Shown piece after piece: positions 27,344 through 35,764 of a DNA stretch of 64,000 bases; positions within the stretch are counted from its first letter, which is position 1; every line of letters starts with the position of its first letter. The translations under genes and the position numbers were made by a program. Under the pieces are notes generated by a model, which saw nothing but the letters and a program-made list of their open reading frames with translations, did no database searches and was not told the origin of the DNA. Source of the stretch: Streptantibioticus parmotrematis. Its GTDB lineage: Bacteria > Actinomycetota > Actinomycetes > Streptomycetales > Streptomycetaceae. Location: contig NZ_JAINVZ010000001.1 in assembly GCF_019890615.1 (NCBI RefSeq), forward strand, positions 558,001 through 622,000, written 5' to 3'.

Positions 27344-30300
27344 ATGACAGTCAATCAGGCCAGTGCCGCCGATGGCGGTTGTCGGACCCCCCTGTCCGTA
27401 GGGCAGCAGGCCATGTGGGTCGCCTGGCAGATCGACCCGGACCAGTGGACGCACATCATCCCGCTGGCCTTCGACGTCGAGGGCGAGCTCGACACGGCAC
27501 GGCTGCACGACGCGCTGGCCGCGGTCACCCGCAGGTACCCGCAACTGCTCGGCCGGGTCGTCGAGAGCGCGGGCGTCGCGGTACTGGACTGGTCGGCGAT
27601 GCCGCCCGCGCCGGTGCGCGAACGGCAGACGGCCGAACCGGCGGAACAGGCCGCCCGAAGCGCCTGGCAGCACCCCTTCGACCTGCGTGGCGGACCCCTG
27701 ATCCGCGCGGACGTCATCCACCATCCCGACGGCACGCTGCTCCTGATCGCCATCCACCACCTGGTCTGTGACGGCGCGTCGGTCCTCACCCTGCTGCACG
27801 AGCTGACCCGCGCCTGGAGCGGGCAGGAGCTCGGCGAGCCCGACCACGTGGCACTGCTGGAGGCCTCGTCCAGGCACTCGCACGCACTGGCCGAGGGCCC
27901 CGAGGGCGCATCCCACCGGGACTACTGGCGCGGCTTCCTCGGCGCCGACCCACCCGCCTTCGAACTCCCCGCGCCCCTGGAACCGCCGCGCTACCAGGTC
28001 CTGGGCGGCCCGCTGGATCCCGCGCTGCTGGAGCGCGTCGCCGCCGTCGCCGACCGGCTCCAGGTCAGCCGCTTCACGGTGATGTTCGCCGCCTTCTTCG
28101 TGCTGCTGCGCCGCTACAGCGGGCAGGACCGCCTGCTGGCCTCCGTCCCGTTCCACGGCCGGGGCCTGCCCGGCACACAGGGGCTGGTCGGCTACTTCGT
28201 CAACGCCCTGCCCGTCGTGCAGACGGTCACCGGGTCCGACAGCTACGCCGAGCTGATCACCCGGCTGCACCAGGACGTGCGCGCCTGTCTGCGCCACGGC
28301 GACCTGCCGCTGCCGGCCATCCTGCGGGCCGCCGACCTCACCGGCCCCGCCGCCCACGCGCGCACCCACCAGGTGGTCTTCCAGTGGTGGGACGCCGGGC
28401 GCCACGAGCACGTCGACGTACGCGCGTTACGGCTCACCGACCCGCGCGGCAACTCCGCCGTGCTGAGCCTGCGCCCGCTGGAGAGCACCGCGGACTACCG
28501 GGCGACCCTGATGCTGCGCGGTGACAAGGGCGGCCTGTCGATCCTCTGGAAGGACCCGGGCGCCACCGTGGGAACGAGCCTGCTCACCGCGATGGCATCC
28601 GACTACCTGGCGCTGCTGGAAGACCTCTGCGATTGTCCCGAGCGCCGCATCCATGACGTGGCTGCCGCACTGGAGCAGGCCAAGCAGGCCAACCATGCTG
28701 ACCAGGGCAGCGGGGGCGATCGGAGCGCCGCCCGGGACGGCGGGCAGAGCGCCGCCGGGTCGACGGGGCCGTACTTCAGCCGGGACGAACTGATCGCCGC
28801 CGGGGCGCCGCCGGCCGCGACCCGCACGCTCGCCGCCGTGCCGGTAGGCGTGCCGGTGCTCGTCGTCGACCAGGACGGCAACCCGGCACCCCTCGGTGTG
28901 CCCGGACGGCTCTGGCTCGACCTCGCGCCCGCCACCTCCGGCCACGGCGCCGACCAGGACGCGGCGCCCGTCGACGGCCAGTGGCTGCCGCTCGGCACCG
29001 CCGCCGACGGCATCGCGCTGCGCACCCCCCTCCTTGCCAGGACCCTGCCCGGTTCGCGGCTGGAACTCCTCGGCCTCGCCACCGGGCCCGCCCCCGCCAC
29101 CGGGCCGGACCTCGCCGCCCCGGCTGCCGCCGGGCAGCACCCCACGGGCGCGGCCGACCCCGGCAGCCTGGCGGCGCTGGCCGGGATCTGGAAACAGGTC
29201 CTGGTCATGGACGCGCCGCTCGCGCAGGACTCCTTCTTCGAACTCGGCGGCCACTCCCTGCTGGTCGGCCGACTGGTCACCGAGGTGGAGGAGCAGCTCG
29301 GCGTGCGGATCTCGCTGCGCGACGTGTTCGACCACCCCAGGCTCGGCCAGCTGGCCGAGCTCGTCGACGAGCGCCGAAGCGCCACCGGCCAGGGCCCGGC
29401 ACCCGACGGCCCGGCACCCCACGCCGCACAGACCGCCGCCTCCGGCTTCCAGGAGCGGATCTGGCTGGCCGAGCGGATGGACCCCGGCCACGCGGTCTAC
29501 AACATCGTGCTGGCCTGGCGGCTGCGGGGCCGACTGGACCCGGGCATCCTGGAGAAGGCATTGGCGGCCCTGGTGGCCCGTCACGAGATCCTGCGGACCC
29601 GGTTCCTGGACGACGACGGCCGACTGGTCCAACAGATCGAAAGCCCCTGGTCCCCCGAGCTCGAACACCACGACCTCACGCGTCTGCCCGAGCAGCAGCG
29701 CTCCCCGGCGCTCGAACACTGGCTGCGCAAGGCCGCGCGCACCCCCTTCGACCCCGCCACCGGACGACTGGTCCGCTTCGCCCTGGCCGATTTGGACCAG
29801 GACACCCAGGCGCTGCTGGTCTGCGCCCACCACCTGGTGCTGGACGGCGAGTCCGTCCAGGTGCTGGCGGCCGAACTGGCCACGGGCTACGCGGCCGCCG
29901 CGCACGGCGGTACGCCGCGCGAGCCGCAACCGGCGCAGTACCGGGACTTCGTCACGGCCTCCCGCGACCCACGCGTGCGCGCCGCCGCCACCGCGGCCGC
30001 CGAGTTCTGGGCCGAGCGCCTCGCCGGTGCCCCGCCGCGCCTGCCGCTCGCGCCGCCGACCGTGCCCCAGCCGGACGGCGCGTTCGTCCTGGAACTGCCG
30101 GACGACCTGCTCGCCCGCCTGCGCCAGGTCGGGACCGGACGCGCGACCTCGTGGTTCATGATCGCCGCGAGCGCGGTGGCCGCCGCCCTGCACCGCCTGA
30201 CCGGCCGGCTCGACGTCACGTTCGCGGTGCCGGTGGTCGACGGCGCCGGCGGCAGCCTGCCCGGTCTGCTCGGCCCTCGCCTGGGCACGGCGATCCTGCG

Positions 30301-30745
30301 CTCACGGCGCGAGGCCGGCCAGACGCTCGGCGACCTGCTGGACGCCATGCGCGAGACGGTCCTGCTCCTCGCCGACCACCCGGGCGCGCCGCTGGAGAAG
30401 GTCGTCTCCCGCCTGGCGCCGCCCCGCAGTGCCACCACCACCCCGTTTGCCGACGTCATGCTCAACCTCAACGTCAGGTCCGCCGAGCCGGTGGCGATCG
30501 GCGAGGCCCTGATGACACCGTTGCCCAGCGACGAACGCTTCGGCTACGAGGCCAAGTTCGGGCTCACGCTCACCTTCGTCGAGGACCGCGGACGCCTGCG
30601 CGCCGGGCTGTCCCACCGCGGGGACCGCTTCGACGCGGCGGACATGCGCAAGCTGGGCCGATGGCTCAGCACCCTGCTGGGCGCCTTCGCCGACCACCTC
30701 GCCACCCCGCTGGAGGAGCTGGACCCGGCGGACCCGACGCACTGA
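27344..30745 (+). CDS. NRPS lacking an A domain: C-(A scar)-PCP-C
   Basis: A 1133-residue synthetase. The first condensation domain has His138-His139-LVC-Asp143-Gly (complete HHxxxDG), the carrier Ser is Ser638 (FFELGGHSLL), and the second condensation domain has His829-His830-LVL-Asp834-Gly. Between C1 and the PCP, where a 500-residue A domain is expected, only about 100 residues remain (480-580); they resemble the A6-A8 stretch (VLVVDQDGNPAPLGVPGRLWL ending LPGSRLELLGLA) but lack the ATP and substrate motifs. The PCP must be charged in trans, probably by the A domain at 32690. ATG 27344 has AGGAG 5 bases upstream. Codon 362 is TTA (28427-28429). Confidence 0.92.
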   Translation: MTVNQASAADGGCRTPLSVGQQAMWVAWQIDPDQWTHIIPLAFDVEGELDTARLHDALAAVTRRYPQLLGRVVESAGVAVLDWSAMPPAPVRERQTAEPAEQAARSAWQHPFDLRGGPLIRADVIHHPDGTLLLIAIHHLVCDGASVLTLLHELTRAWSGQELGEPDHVALLEASSRHSHALAEGPEGASHRDYWRGFLGADPPAFELPAPLEPPRYQVLGGPLDPALLERVAAVADRLQVSRFTVMFAAFFVLLRRYSGQDRLLASVPFHGRGLPGTQGLVGYFVNALPVVQTVTGSDSYAELITRLHQDVRACLRHGDLPLPAILRAADLTGPAAHARTHQVVFQWWDAGRHEHVDVRALRLTDPRGNSAVLSLRPLESTADYRATLMLRGDKGGLSILWKDPGATVGTSLLTAMASDYLALLEDLCDCPERRIHDVAAALEQAKQANHADQGSGGDRSAARDGGQSAAGSTGPYFSRDELIAAGAPPAATRTLAAVPVGVPVLVVDQDGNPAPLGVPGRLWLDLAPATSGHGADQDAAPVDGQWLPLGTAADGIALRTPLLARTLPGSRLELLGLATGPAPATGPDLAAPAAAGQHPTGAADPGSLAALAGIWKQVLVMDAPLAQDSFFELGGHSLLVGRLVTEVEEQLGVRISLRDVFDHPRLGQLAELVDERRSATGQGPAPDGPAPHAAQTAASGFQERIWLAERMDPGHAVYNIVLAWRLRGRLDPGILEKALAALVARHEILRTRFLDDDGRLVQQIESPWSPELEHHDLTRLPEQQRSPALEHWLRKAARTPFDPATGRLVRFALADLDQDTQALLVCAHHLVLDGESVQVLAAELATGYAAAAHGGTPREPQPAQYRDFVTASRDPRVRAAATAAAEFWAERLAGAPPRLPLAPPTVPQPDGAFVLELPDDLLARLRQVGTGRATSWFMIAASAVAAALHRLTGRLDVTFAVPVVDGAGGSLPGLLGPRLGTAILRSRREAGQTLGDLLDAMRETVLLLADHPGAPLEKVVSRLAPPRSATTTPFADVMLNLNVRSAEPVAIGEALMTPLPSDERFGYEAKFGLTLTFVEDRGRLRAGLSHRGDRFDAADMRKLGRWLSTLLGAFADHLATPLEELDPADPTH

Positions 30746-30829
30746 GACCACCCGCACCCGGATCCGCCGGCGCAGCCGGCCCCTGCCCCGCCTGCCACCG
30801 ATCCACCGATCCAAGAGGTGAGGAGCGTC

Positions 30830-32635
30830 ATGTCCGGGATCACCGGCTGGGTCGACCGCCACCGTGACCTGACCCGCGAGAGCGCCGCCGTGGCCGCGAT
30901 GACCGCCCGACTCGTCCGCGGCACCCACGGCGACCGGCAATGGAGCGCCCCGCACGCCCTGCTGGGCCACCGCGCCGACGCCCCGGAACCGCTGGGGGCA
31001 CCGCCCGCGGCGGTCCAGGAGCACGGCCGCACGCTCGCCGCGATCACCTTCGACGGCGTCCTCGACAACGCCACGCAGCTGCGCTCCGCACTCGACCCGC
31101 CCGGACCGCTCATCACCGACGCGCAGCTGATCCTGCACGGGTACCTGCGCTGGGGCTGCGCGGTGGCCGAGCGACTGGAGGGCCTGTTCGCGTTCGCGAT
31201 CTGGGATGCCCGGAGCAGTGAACTGGTGCTCGGCCGGGACCGTTTCGGCATCAAACCGCTGAGCTACCTGCCACTGCCGCACGGCGCGCTCTTCGCCTCC
31301 GAGGCGGCGGCACTGGGCGCGCACCCGCTGATCGACAACGAACTCGACGCCGAAGGCCTGTGCTCGCTACTCGCCCAGGTGCGCCGCCCGGGCCACTCGG
31401 CGCTGCGCCGGGTCCGCGAGGTCCGCCCCGGACACCTGGTCCGGCTGGGCCCGGACGGCGTGCGCGAGCACCGGTACTGGGCCCTGGAGGCGCACCCGCA
31501 CACCGAGGACCTGGCCTCGACGATCGCCACCACCCGCGCCCTGCTCGAAGAGGTCATCGCCCGCGAGGCGGCGGCCTGCTCGCCCGCCGCCGTCCTGCTC
31601 TCCGGCGGCCTGGACTCCAGCACCCTCACCGCCCTGGTGGCCCAGCGCGCCGGGCCCGCGCCGCGGACCTTCACCGTCTCGTTCGGCGACAGCGCCGCCA
31701 CCGTGCCCGACCGGCCGTTCGCCCAGGCAGTGGTGGACCACCTGGGCTGCGAGCACCACGAGATCCTCGTCGACCCCGCCACCCTGACCCACCCGCCGAC
31801 CCTGGAAGCCGTACTGGCGGCCAAGGACTTCCCCTCACCCTTCGGGGACAAGAACCTGACGCCCTACCTGTTCTACCGTCAAGTCGCCGCGGAAACCCCG
31901 GTGGCGCTCAGCGGCGAGGCCGCCGACGCGGTCTTCGGCGGCCTGATCAGCGACCAGGAGCGGGCCTCCACCGAGCACCGGACCTTCCCCTGGATCGAAC
32001 GCGCCCGCGCCTTCGGGCTGGACAACGGGATCGGCAACGACCTGTTCGACCAGGACCTGCTGCGCGGGATCGACTTCACCGGCTTCTGCGCCGAGCGGTA
32101 CCAGGAGGCCCGCCAGGAGGTGCCGCACCTGCCCGGCGCCCCCGCCGACGACCGGCGGGCCCGGGAGATCGACTACCTGCACATGACCCGGCTCTACGAG
32201 CAGGCGGTGAACCATTCCGAGCGACTGGCCGCCGCCGCTGGGCTCCAGGTCCGCTTCCCGTTCTCCGACCACCGCCTCTTCCGCTACCTGTACAACGTCC
32301 CCTGGCGGATGAAGTCCTTCGACGGCCGGGACAAGAGCCTGCTGCGCACGATCGCCGCCGACCTGCTGCCCGCCTCGGTCCTCGACCGGCCCAAGGTGCC
32401 CTTCCCGATCACCTACCACGCCGGTTACAAGCAGTCGCTGGCCGAGCGGCTGCGCGAGGTCCTGACCGACCACGACGCCCCCGTGCGGCCGTTGCTCGAC
32501 CTGCCCAAGGCCTGGCAGGTCGTCGACGACCCGGGCCGGCTGGACCGCGGTGGCTGGCTGGGCCGCGCCGACACCGAGATGGTGCTGCAACTCGACGGCT
32601 GGCTGCGTGCCCGCCGGATCCGCCCGGCCCTGTGA
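30830..32635 (+). CDS. Asparagine-synthetase-like amidotransferase without Cys nucleophile
   Basis: A 601-residue AsnB homologue. The synthetase domain is intact: PP-loop SGGLDSS (258-264), SFGD, LSGEAADAVFGG and the RPKVPFP segment containing the catalytic-type Lys. In the N-terminal Ntn-glutaminase domain, Cys2 is Ser (MSGITGWVD), although Asn80 and Asp98 positions are kept. Without Cys2 it should not hydrolyse glutamine. It may use free ammonia, or, like beta-lactam synthetase and carbapenam synthetase, an amine of the substrate itself. ATG 30830 has AGGAG 4 bases upstream; a GTG at 30818 would add MRSV. It lies 84 bases after the synthetase, in the same operon. Confidence 0.88.
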   Translation: MSGITGWVDRHRDLTRESAAVAAMTARLVRGTHGDRQWSAPHALLGHRADAPEPLGAPPAAVQEHGRTLAAITFDGVLDNATQLRSALDPPGPLITDAQLILHGYLRWGCAVAERLEGLFAFAIWDARSSELVLGRDRFGIKPLSYLPLPHGALFASEAAALGAHPLIDNELDAEGLCSLLAQVRRPGHSALRRVREVRPGHLVRLGPDGVREHRYWALEAHPHTEDLASTIATTRALLEEVIAREAAACSPAAVLLSGGLDSSTLTALVAQRAGPAPRTFTVSFGDSAATVPDRPFAQAVVDHLGCEHHEILVDPATLTHPPTLEAVLAAKDFPSPFGDKNLTPYLFYRQVAAETPVALSGEAADAVFGGLISDQERASTEHRTFPWIERARAFGLDNGIGNDLFDQDLLRGIDFTGFCAERYQEARQEVPHLPGAPADDRRAREIDYLHMTRLYEQAVNHSERLAAAAGLQVRFPFSDHRLFRYLYNVPWRMKSFDGRDKSLLRTIAADLLPASVLDRPKVPFPITYHAGYKQSLAERLREVLTDHDAPVRPLLDLPKAWQVVDDPGRLDRGGWLGRADTEMVLQLDGWLRARRIRPAL

Positions 32636-32689
32636 CCCCGCCTCCCTCGTCCACCCCCGCCCCGGAATCCCCACGGAAGGCGCCACGCG

Positions 32690-34294
32690 ATGACCGAGCC
32701 CGCCCAGGACAGGAGCCTGCTGCTCCACGACCTCTTCGATCGCCAGGCCCTGCGCCACCCCGACAAGGTCGCGGTACGCGACCAGCACGGCGAGCTGACC
32801 TACGCCCGGACGGCCCAGCAGGCCGAGCGACTGGCCGCGCTGCTGCGGCAGCGCTGCCCGCAGCCCGGTGCGCGGATCGGACTGCACCTGCGGCGCGGCA
32901 CACAGCTGGTCGTCGCCATGCTCGCGGTGCTCCGCGGCGGACACACCTACGTCCCGCTGGACCCGGCCTACCCCGCGCGGCGGCTGCTCTTCACCGCCCA
33001 GGACGCGGACCTGGCCCTGGTGCTCTCCGACCAGCCGCTGCCCGCCGAACTCACCGCCCTGCCCGTGCTGCGGCTGGACGCGCCCGCCCCGCCGACCGCG
33101 CAGGCGCCCGCGCCGGCGCGCCCGGTGGACCCCGGTACGCCGGCCTACGTCATCTACACCTCCGGCTCGACCGGCCGCCCCAAGGGCGTTCCGGTCCCGC
33201 ACCGCAACGTGGCCGCCCTGATCCGGGCCTGCGAGCCGCGCTGCGAAACGGGCCCCGAAGACGTGTGGACGCTCTTCCACTCCTACGCGTTCGACTTCTC
33301 GGTGTGGGAGATCTGGGGCGCCCTGCTGAGCGGGGCGACCCTGGTGGTGGTACCGCCGGAGGTGGCGGCCTCGCCCCAGGCGACCCTGGACCTGCTGGCC
33401 CGCGAAGGCGTCACGGTCTTCAACGTGGTCCCGTCGGTCTTCCGCCACCTCGCGCGGACGGCGCCCAGCCGTCGCACCGCGGTCCCGTCCGCACTGCGCT
33501 ACGTGATCTTCGGCGGCGAGTCGATCGACGTCCGCGACATCCGCGACTGGCGGGCGGCCCTCGGCCGCGGCACCCGGTTCGTCAACACCTACGGCATCAC
33601 CGAGTCCACCGTCTTCGTCACCTTGCGTCCGCTCACCGACGAGGAACTCGACCGGGAGCCGGACACGACGGGCCAGGCGGCCTTCGCCTCCGACCTGGGG
33701 GAGCCGCTGGACGGCTGGCAGCTGCGGGTCGTCGACGAGCACGGCGCGGACATCCAGCCCGGCCGGACCGGGGAGATCCTGGTCTTGGGAGCGGGCATCG
33801 CCGCCGGATACCTCGACATGCCCCAGCTGACCGCCGAGCGCTTCCCCCTGCTGCCGGACGCCGACGGCACCATCCGCCGGCACTACCGCAGCGGCGACCT
33901 GGCCAGGCTGCTGCCCGACGGCACCTACTGCTACGCGGGGCGGGCCGACGACCAGGTCAAGGTCAACGGCCACCGGATCGAACTGGGCGAGGTCGAGGCG
34001 CGCCTGCGGGAGGCCCCCGGCATCCGCGACCTGGCGGTCGTGTGTGCGCTCAGCCGACTCGGCGAGCCGCAACTGACGGCCTTCTACACCCCCGCCGACC
34101 CGTCCGCCCCCGACCACGCCCCCACCGCGCAGCCGCCGTCGCCGGACCAGTTGCGCAGCCACGCCCGCCTCGTGCTGCCCGCCCACATGGTGCCGACCCG
34201 CTTCGTCCCGCTGCCCGAGCTGCCGATCAACCCCTCGGGCAAGACCGACCGCCGAGCCCTGGCCGACCTGGACACCACCCGCCCCCGCCGCTGA
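32690..34294 (+). CDS. Stand-alone NRPS adenylation domain (Thr-like code)
   Basis: A 534-residue free-standing A domain with no carrier or condensation domain: YTSGSTGRPKGV (A3), FDFSVWEIWG (A4), NTYGITEST (A5), YRSGDLARL (A7) and Lys of NPSGKTDR (A10). By hand alignment to GrsA the pocket reads DFWNIGTVFK, eight of ten positions identical to the threonine code DFWNIGMVHK. Threonine or a related beta-hydroxy/beta-amino residue is therefore the best guess. The synthetase two genes upstream lacks its A domain, so this protein most likely charges that PCP. ATG 32690 has GGAAGG 9 bases upstream. Confidence 0.9.
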   Translation: MTEPAQDRSLLLHDLFDRQALRHPDKVAVRDQHGELTYARTAQQAERLAALLRQRCPQPGARIGLHLRRGTQLVVAMLAVLRGGHTYVPLDPAYPARRLLFTAQDADLALVLSDQPLPAELTALPVLRLDAPAPPTAQAPAPARPVDPGTPAYVIYTSGSTGRPKGVPVPHRNVAALIRACEPRCETGPEDVWTLFHSYAFDFSVWEIWGALLSGATLVVVPPEVAASPQATLDLLAREGVTVFNVVPSVFRHLARTAPSRRTAVPSALRYVIFGGESIDVRDIRDWRAALGRGTRFVNTYGITESTVFVTLRPLTDEELDREPDTTGQAAFASDLGEPLDGWQLRVVDEHGADIQPGRTGEILVLGAGIAAGYLDMPQLTAERFPLLPDADGTIRRHYRSGDLARLLPDGTYCYAGRADDQVKVNGHRIELGEVEARLREAPGIRDLAVVCALSRLGEPQLTAFYTPADPSAPDHAPTAQPPSPDQLRSHARLVLPAHMVPTRFVPLPELPINPSGKTDRRALADLDTTRPRR

Positions 34295-34339
34295 CCCGCC
34301 CCGCTGCCTCCCGGAGTCGGGCGGCGTTCCGGTGCGCCC

Positions 34340-35626
34340 CTACGGCAGATCCCGGCGCATCAGGTCGGCGTAGGTCTCGCGGCGCACCACGGCCCGGTGC
34401 GCGCCGTCGCGGACGAAGACCACCGGCGGGCGGCGCGCACCGTTGTAGTTGTTGCTCAGCGCATAGGTGTAAGCGCCGGTGACCGGCACGGCGATCAGGT
34501 CCCCGACGCGCGGGTCCGCCAGCGGGACGTCGGCGCTGAGCGTGTCGCCGGACTCGCAGTGCCGGCCCACCAGGCGGCACACCTCACCCCCGCCGGTCGG
34601 GCGGTCGGCGACGGCCGCCTCGAAGCGCTGCTGGTAGAGGGAGACTTCGAGGTTGTCGCCCATGCCGCCGTCGACAGCGACGAAGGTGTGGCCTGCGCCG
34701 CGCTTGACGGAGACGACCCGGTACAGCGAGACGCCGGACTCGGCGACCATCGAGCGGCCCGGCTCGATGAGGATGCGGGCGTCAGCGGGCAGCAGGTGCC
34801 GGGCGACATCCGTGATGGCGTCGAGGTACGCCTCCACCGTGGGCGGCCGGTCGGCGTACGTGTAGCGGGAACCGAGGCCGCCGCCCAGGTCGTACACGGC
34901 GAACTCGCCGAGTTCGGCGACCGCCTCGACGGCCTGCGCGAAGGGTGCGAGGTCCAGGATCTGCGACCCGACGTGCACGTGGACGCCGTCCAACCGCAGC
35001 CGGTCGCTGCCGCGCAGCCGCGCGATCGCCTCCCGGGCCTGCGGCAGGGGCAGACCGAACTTGGAGCCCGTCTGGCCGGTGGACACGGCCTCGTGGGTGT
35101 CGGGGCGGATACCGGGGGTGACCCGGACCAGTACCCCCTGCTCCGCCGCGGTACCGGCGAGGATCTTCTCCAGCCGGTCGATGTCGTCGAAGTTGTCGAC
35201 GACGACCGTCCCGGCGCCGGCCTCCACGGCGAGGCGCAACTCCTCCTCGGTCTTGGCGTTGCCGTGGACGACCAGACCGGCCGGGTCCGCGCCCGCGGCC
35301 AGGGCGAGGGTCAGCTCGCCGCCGCCGGCCACGTCGATGCCCAGGCCCTCCTCCGCGAGTAGCCGGATGACGGCGGTGCAGGGAAAGGCCTTGGAGGCGA
35401 AGACGACGCGGGAGTTCGGCCGACGGGCGGCCAGACCGTCGGCGTACCGGCGGGCGCGGGCGCGGACCGATCCCTCGTCCAGGATCAGCGCGGGAGTGCC
35501 GTATGACTCGGCGAGTTCGACCACCGGTACGCCGCCGATCACCAGTCCGCCGCTCCCGTCCCGGGTGGTCCCGGGCGGGAACAGCCCCAGCAGTTCCCGG
35601 CCCGCCTGCGTCTGCGTCGTTGCCAT
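34340..35626 (-). CDS. lysA: Diaminopimelate decarboxylase-like PLP enzyme
   Basis: A 428-residue fold-type III PLP decarboxylase. The PLP lysine is Lys79 (VVFASKAFPC); the phosphate and substrate loops are DLGGGLGSRY and ILIEPGRSMV; the second-subunit cysteine and Tyr are in RHCESGDTL and YTYALSNNYNG. The sequence fits meso-DAP decarboxylase (lysine synthesis). Streptomyces carry a housekeeping lysA with thrA/hom elsewhere, so this copy, beside an NRPS cluster and divergent from a PucR regulator, may be a duplicate for local lysine or diamine supply, or act on another D-amino acid. It is convergent with the A-domain gene. ATG 35626 has GGGAG 5 bases upstream. Confidence 0.8.
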   Translation of the reverse strand: MATTQTQAGRELLGLFPPGTTRDGSGGLVIGGVPVVELAESYGTPALILDEGSVRARARRYADGLAARRPNSRVVFASKAFPCTAVIRLLAEEGLGIDVAGGGELTLALAAGADPAGLVVHGNAKTEEELRLAVEAGAGTVVVDNFDDIDRLEKILAGTAAEQGVLVRVTPGIRPDTHEAVSTGQTGSKFGLPLPQAREAIARLRGSDRLRLDGVHVHVGSQILDLAPFAQAVEAVAELGEFAVYDLGGGLGSRYTYADRPPTVEAYLDAITDVARHLLPADARILIEPGRSMVAESGVSLYRVVSVKRGAGHTFVAVDGGMGDNLEVSLYQQRFEAAVADRPTGGGEVCRLVGRHCESGDTLSADVPLADPRVGDLIAVPVTGAYTYALSNNYNGARRPPVVFVRDGAHRAVVRRETYADLMRRDLP

Positions 35627-35697
35627 CCACGCTCCCTGTGCCACTGATCCGTCCCGCTCTCCTGCCATGCTCCCGCTACGGTCACCCCGGATCATCG

Positions 35698-35710
35698 TTG
35701 ACATCGTCAA
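35698..35710. promoter_or_regulatory. Palindromic operator candidate between lysA and pucR genes
   Basis: TTGACATCGTCAA: perfect 5-base arms with a 3-base centre, in the 138-base divergent gap. The left half also resembles a -35 hexamer (TTGACA) pointing right. Placement suits control of both genes by the neighbouring PucR protein. Confidence 0.45.
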
Positions 35711-35764
35711 TGCGTGGCTCCCAGACTTGACGCCCACAACAGTCCTTCGCATCGGGGGTGCGTC

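Noticed and set aside
28427-30193. Minus-strand open frame of 588 codons opposite the C-PCP-C synthetase
   Set aside because: Fully inside NRPS coding sequence, repetitive Gly/Arg/Val composition, no domain.
31835-34186. Minus-strand open frame of 783 codons opposite the AsnB-like gene and the A domain
   Set aside because: Mirror of two well-supported genes, no recognisable motif, composition typical of antisense frames.
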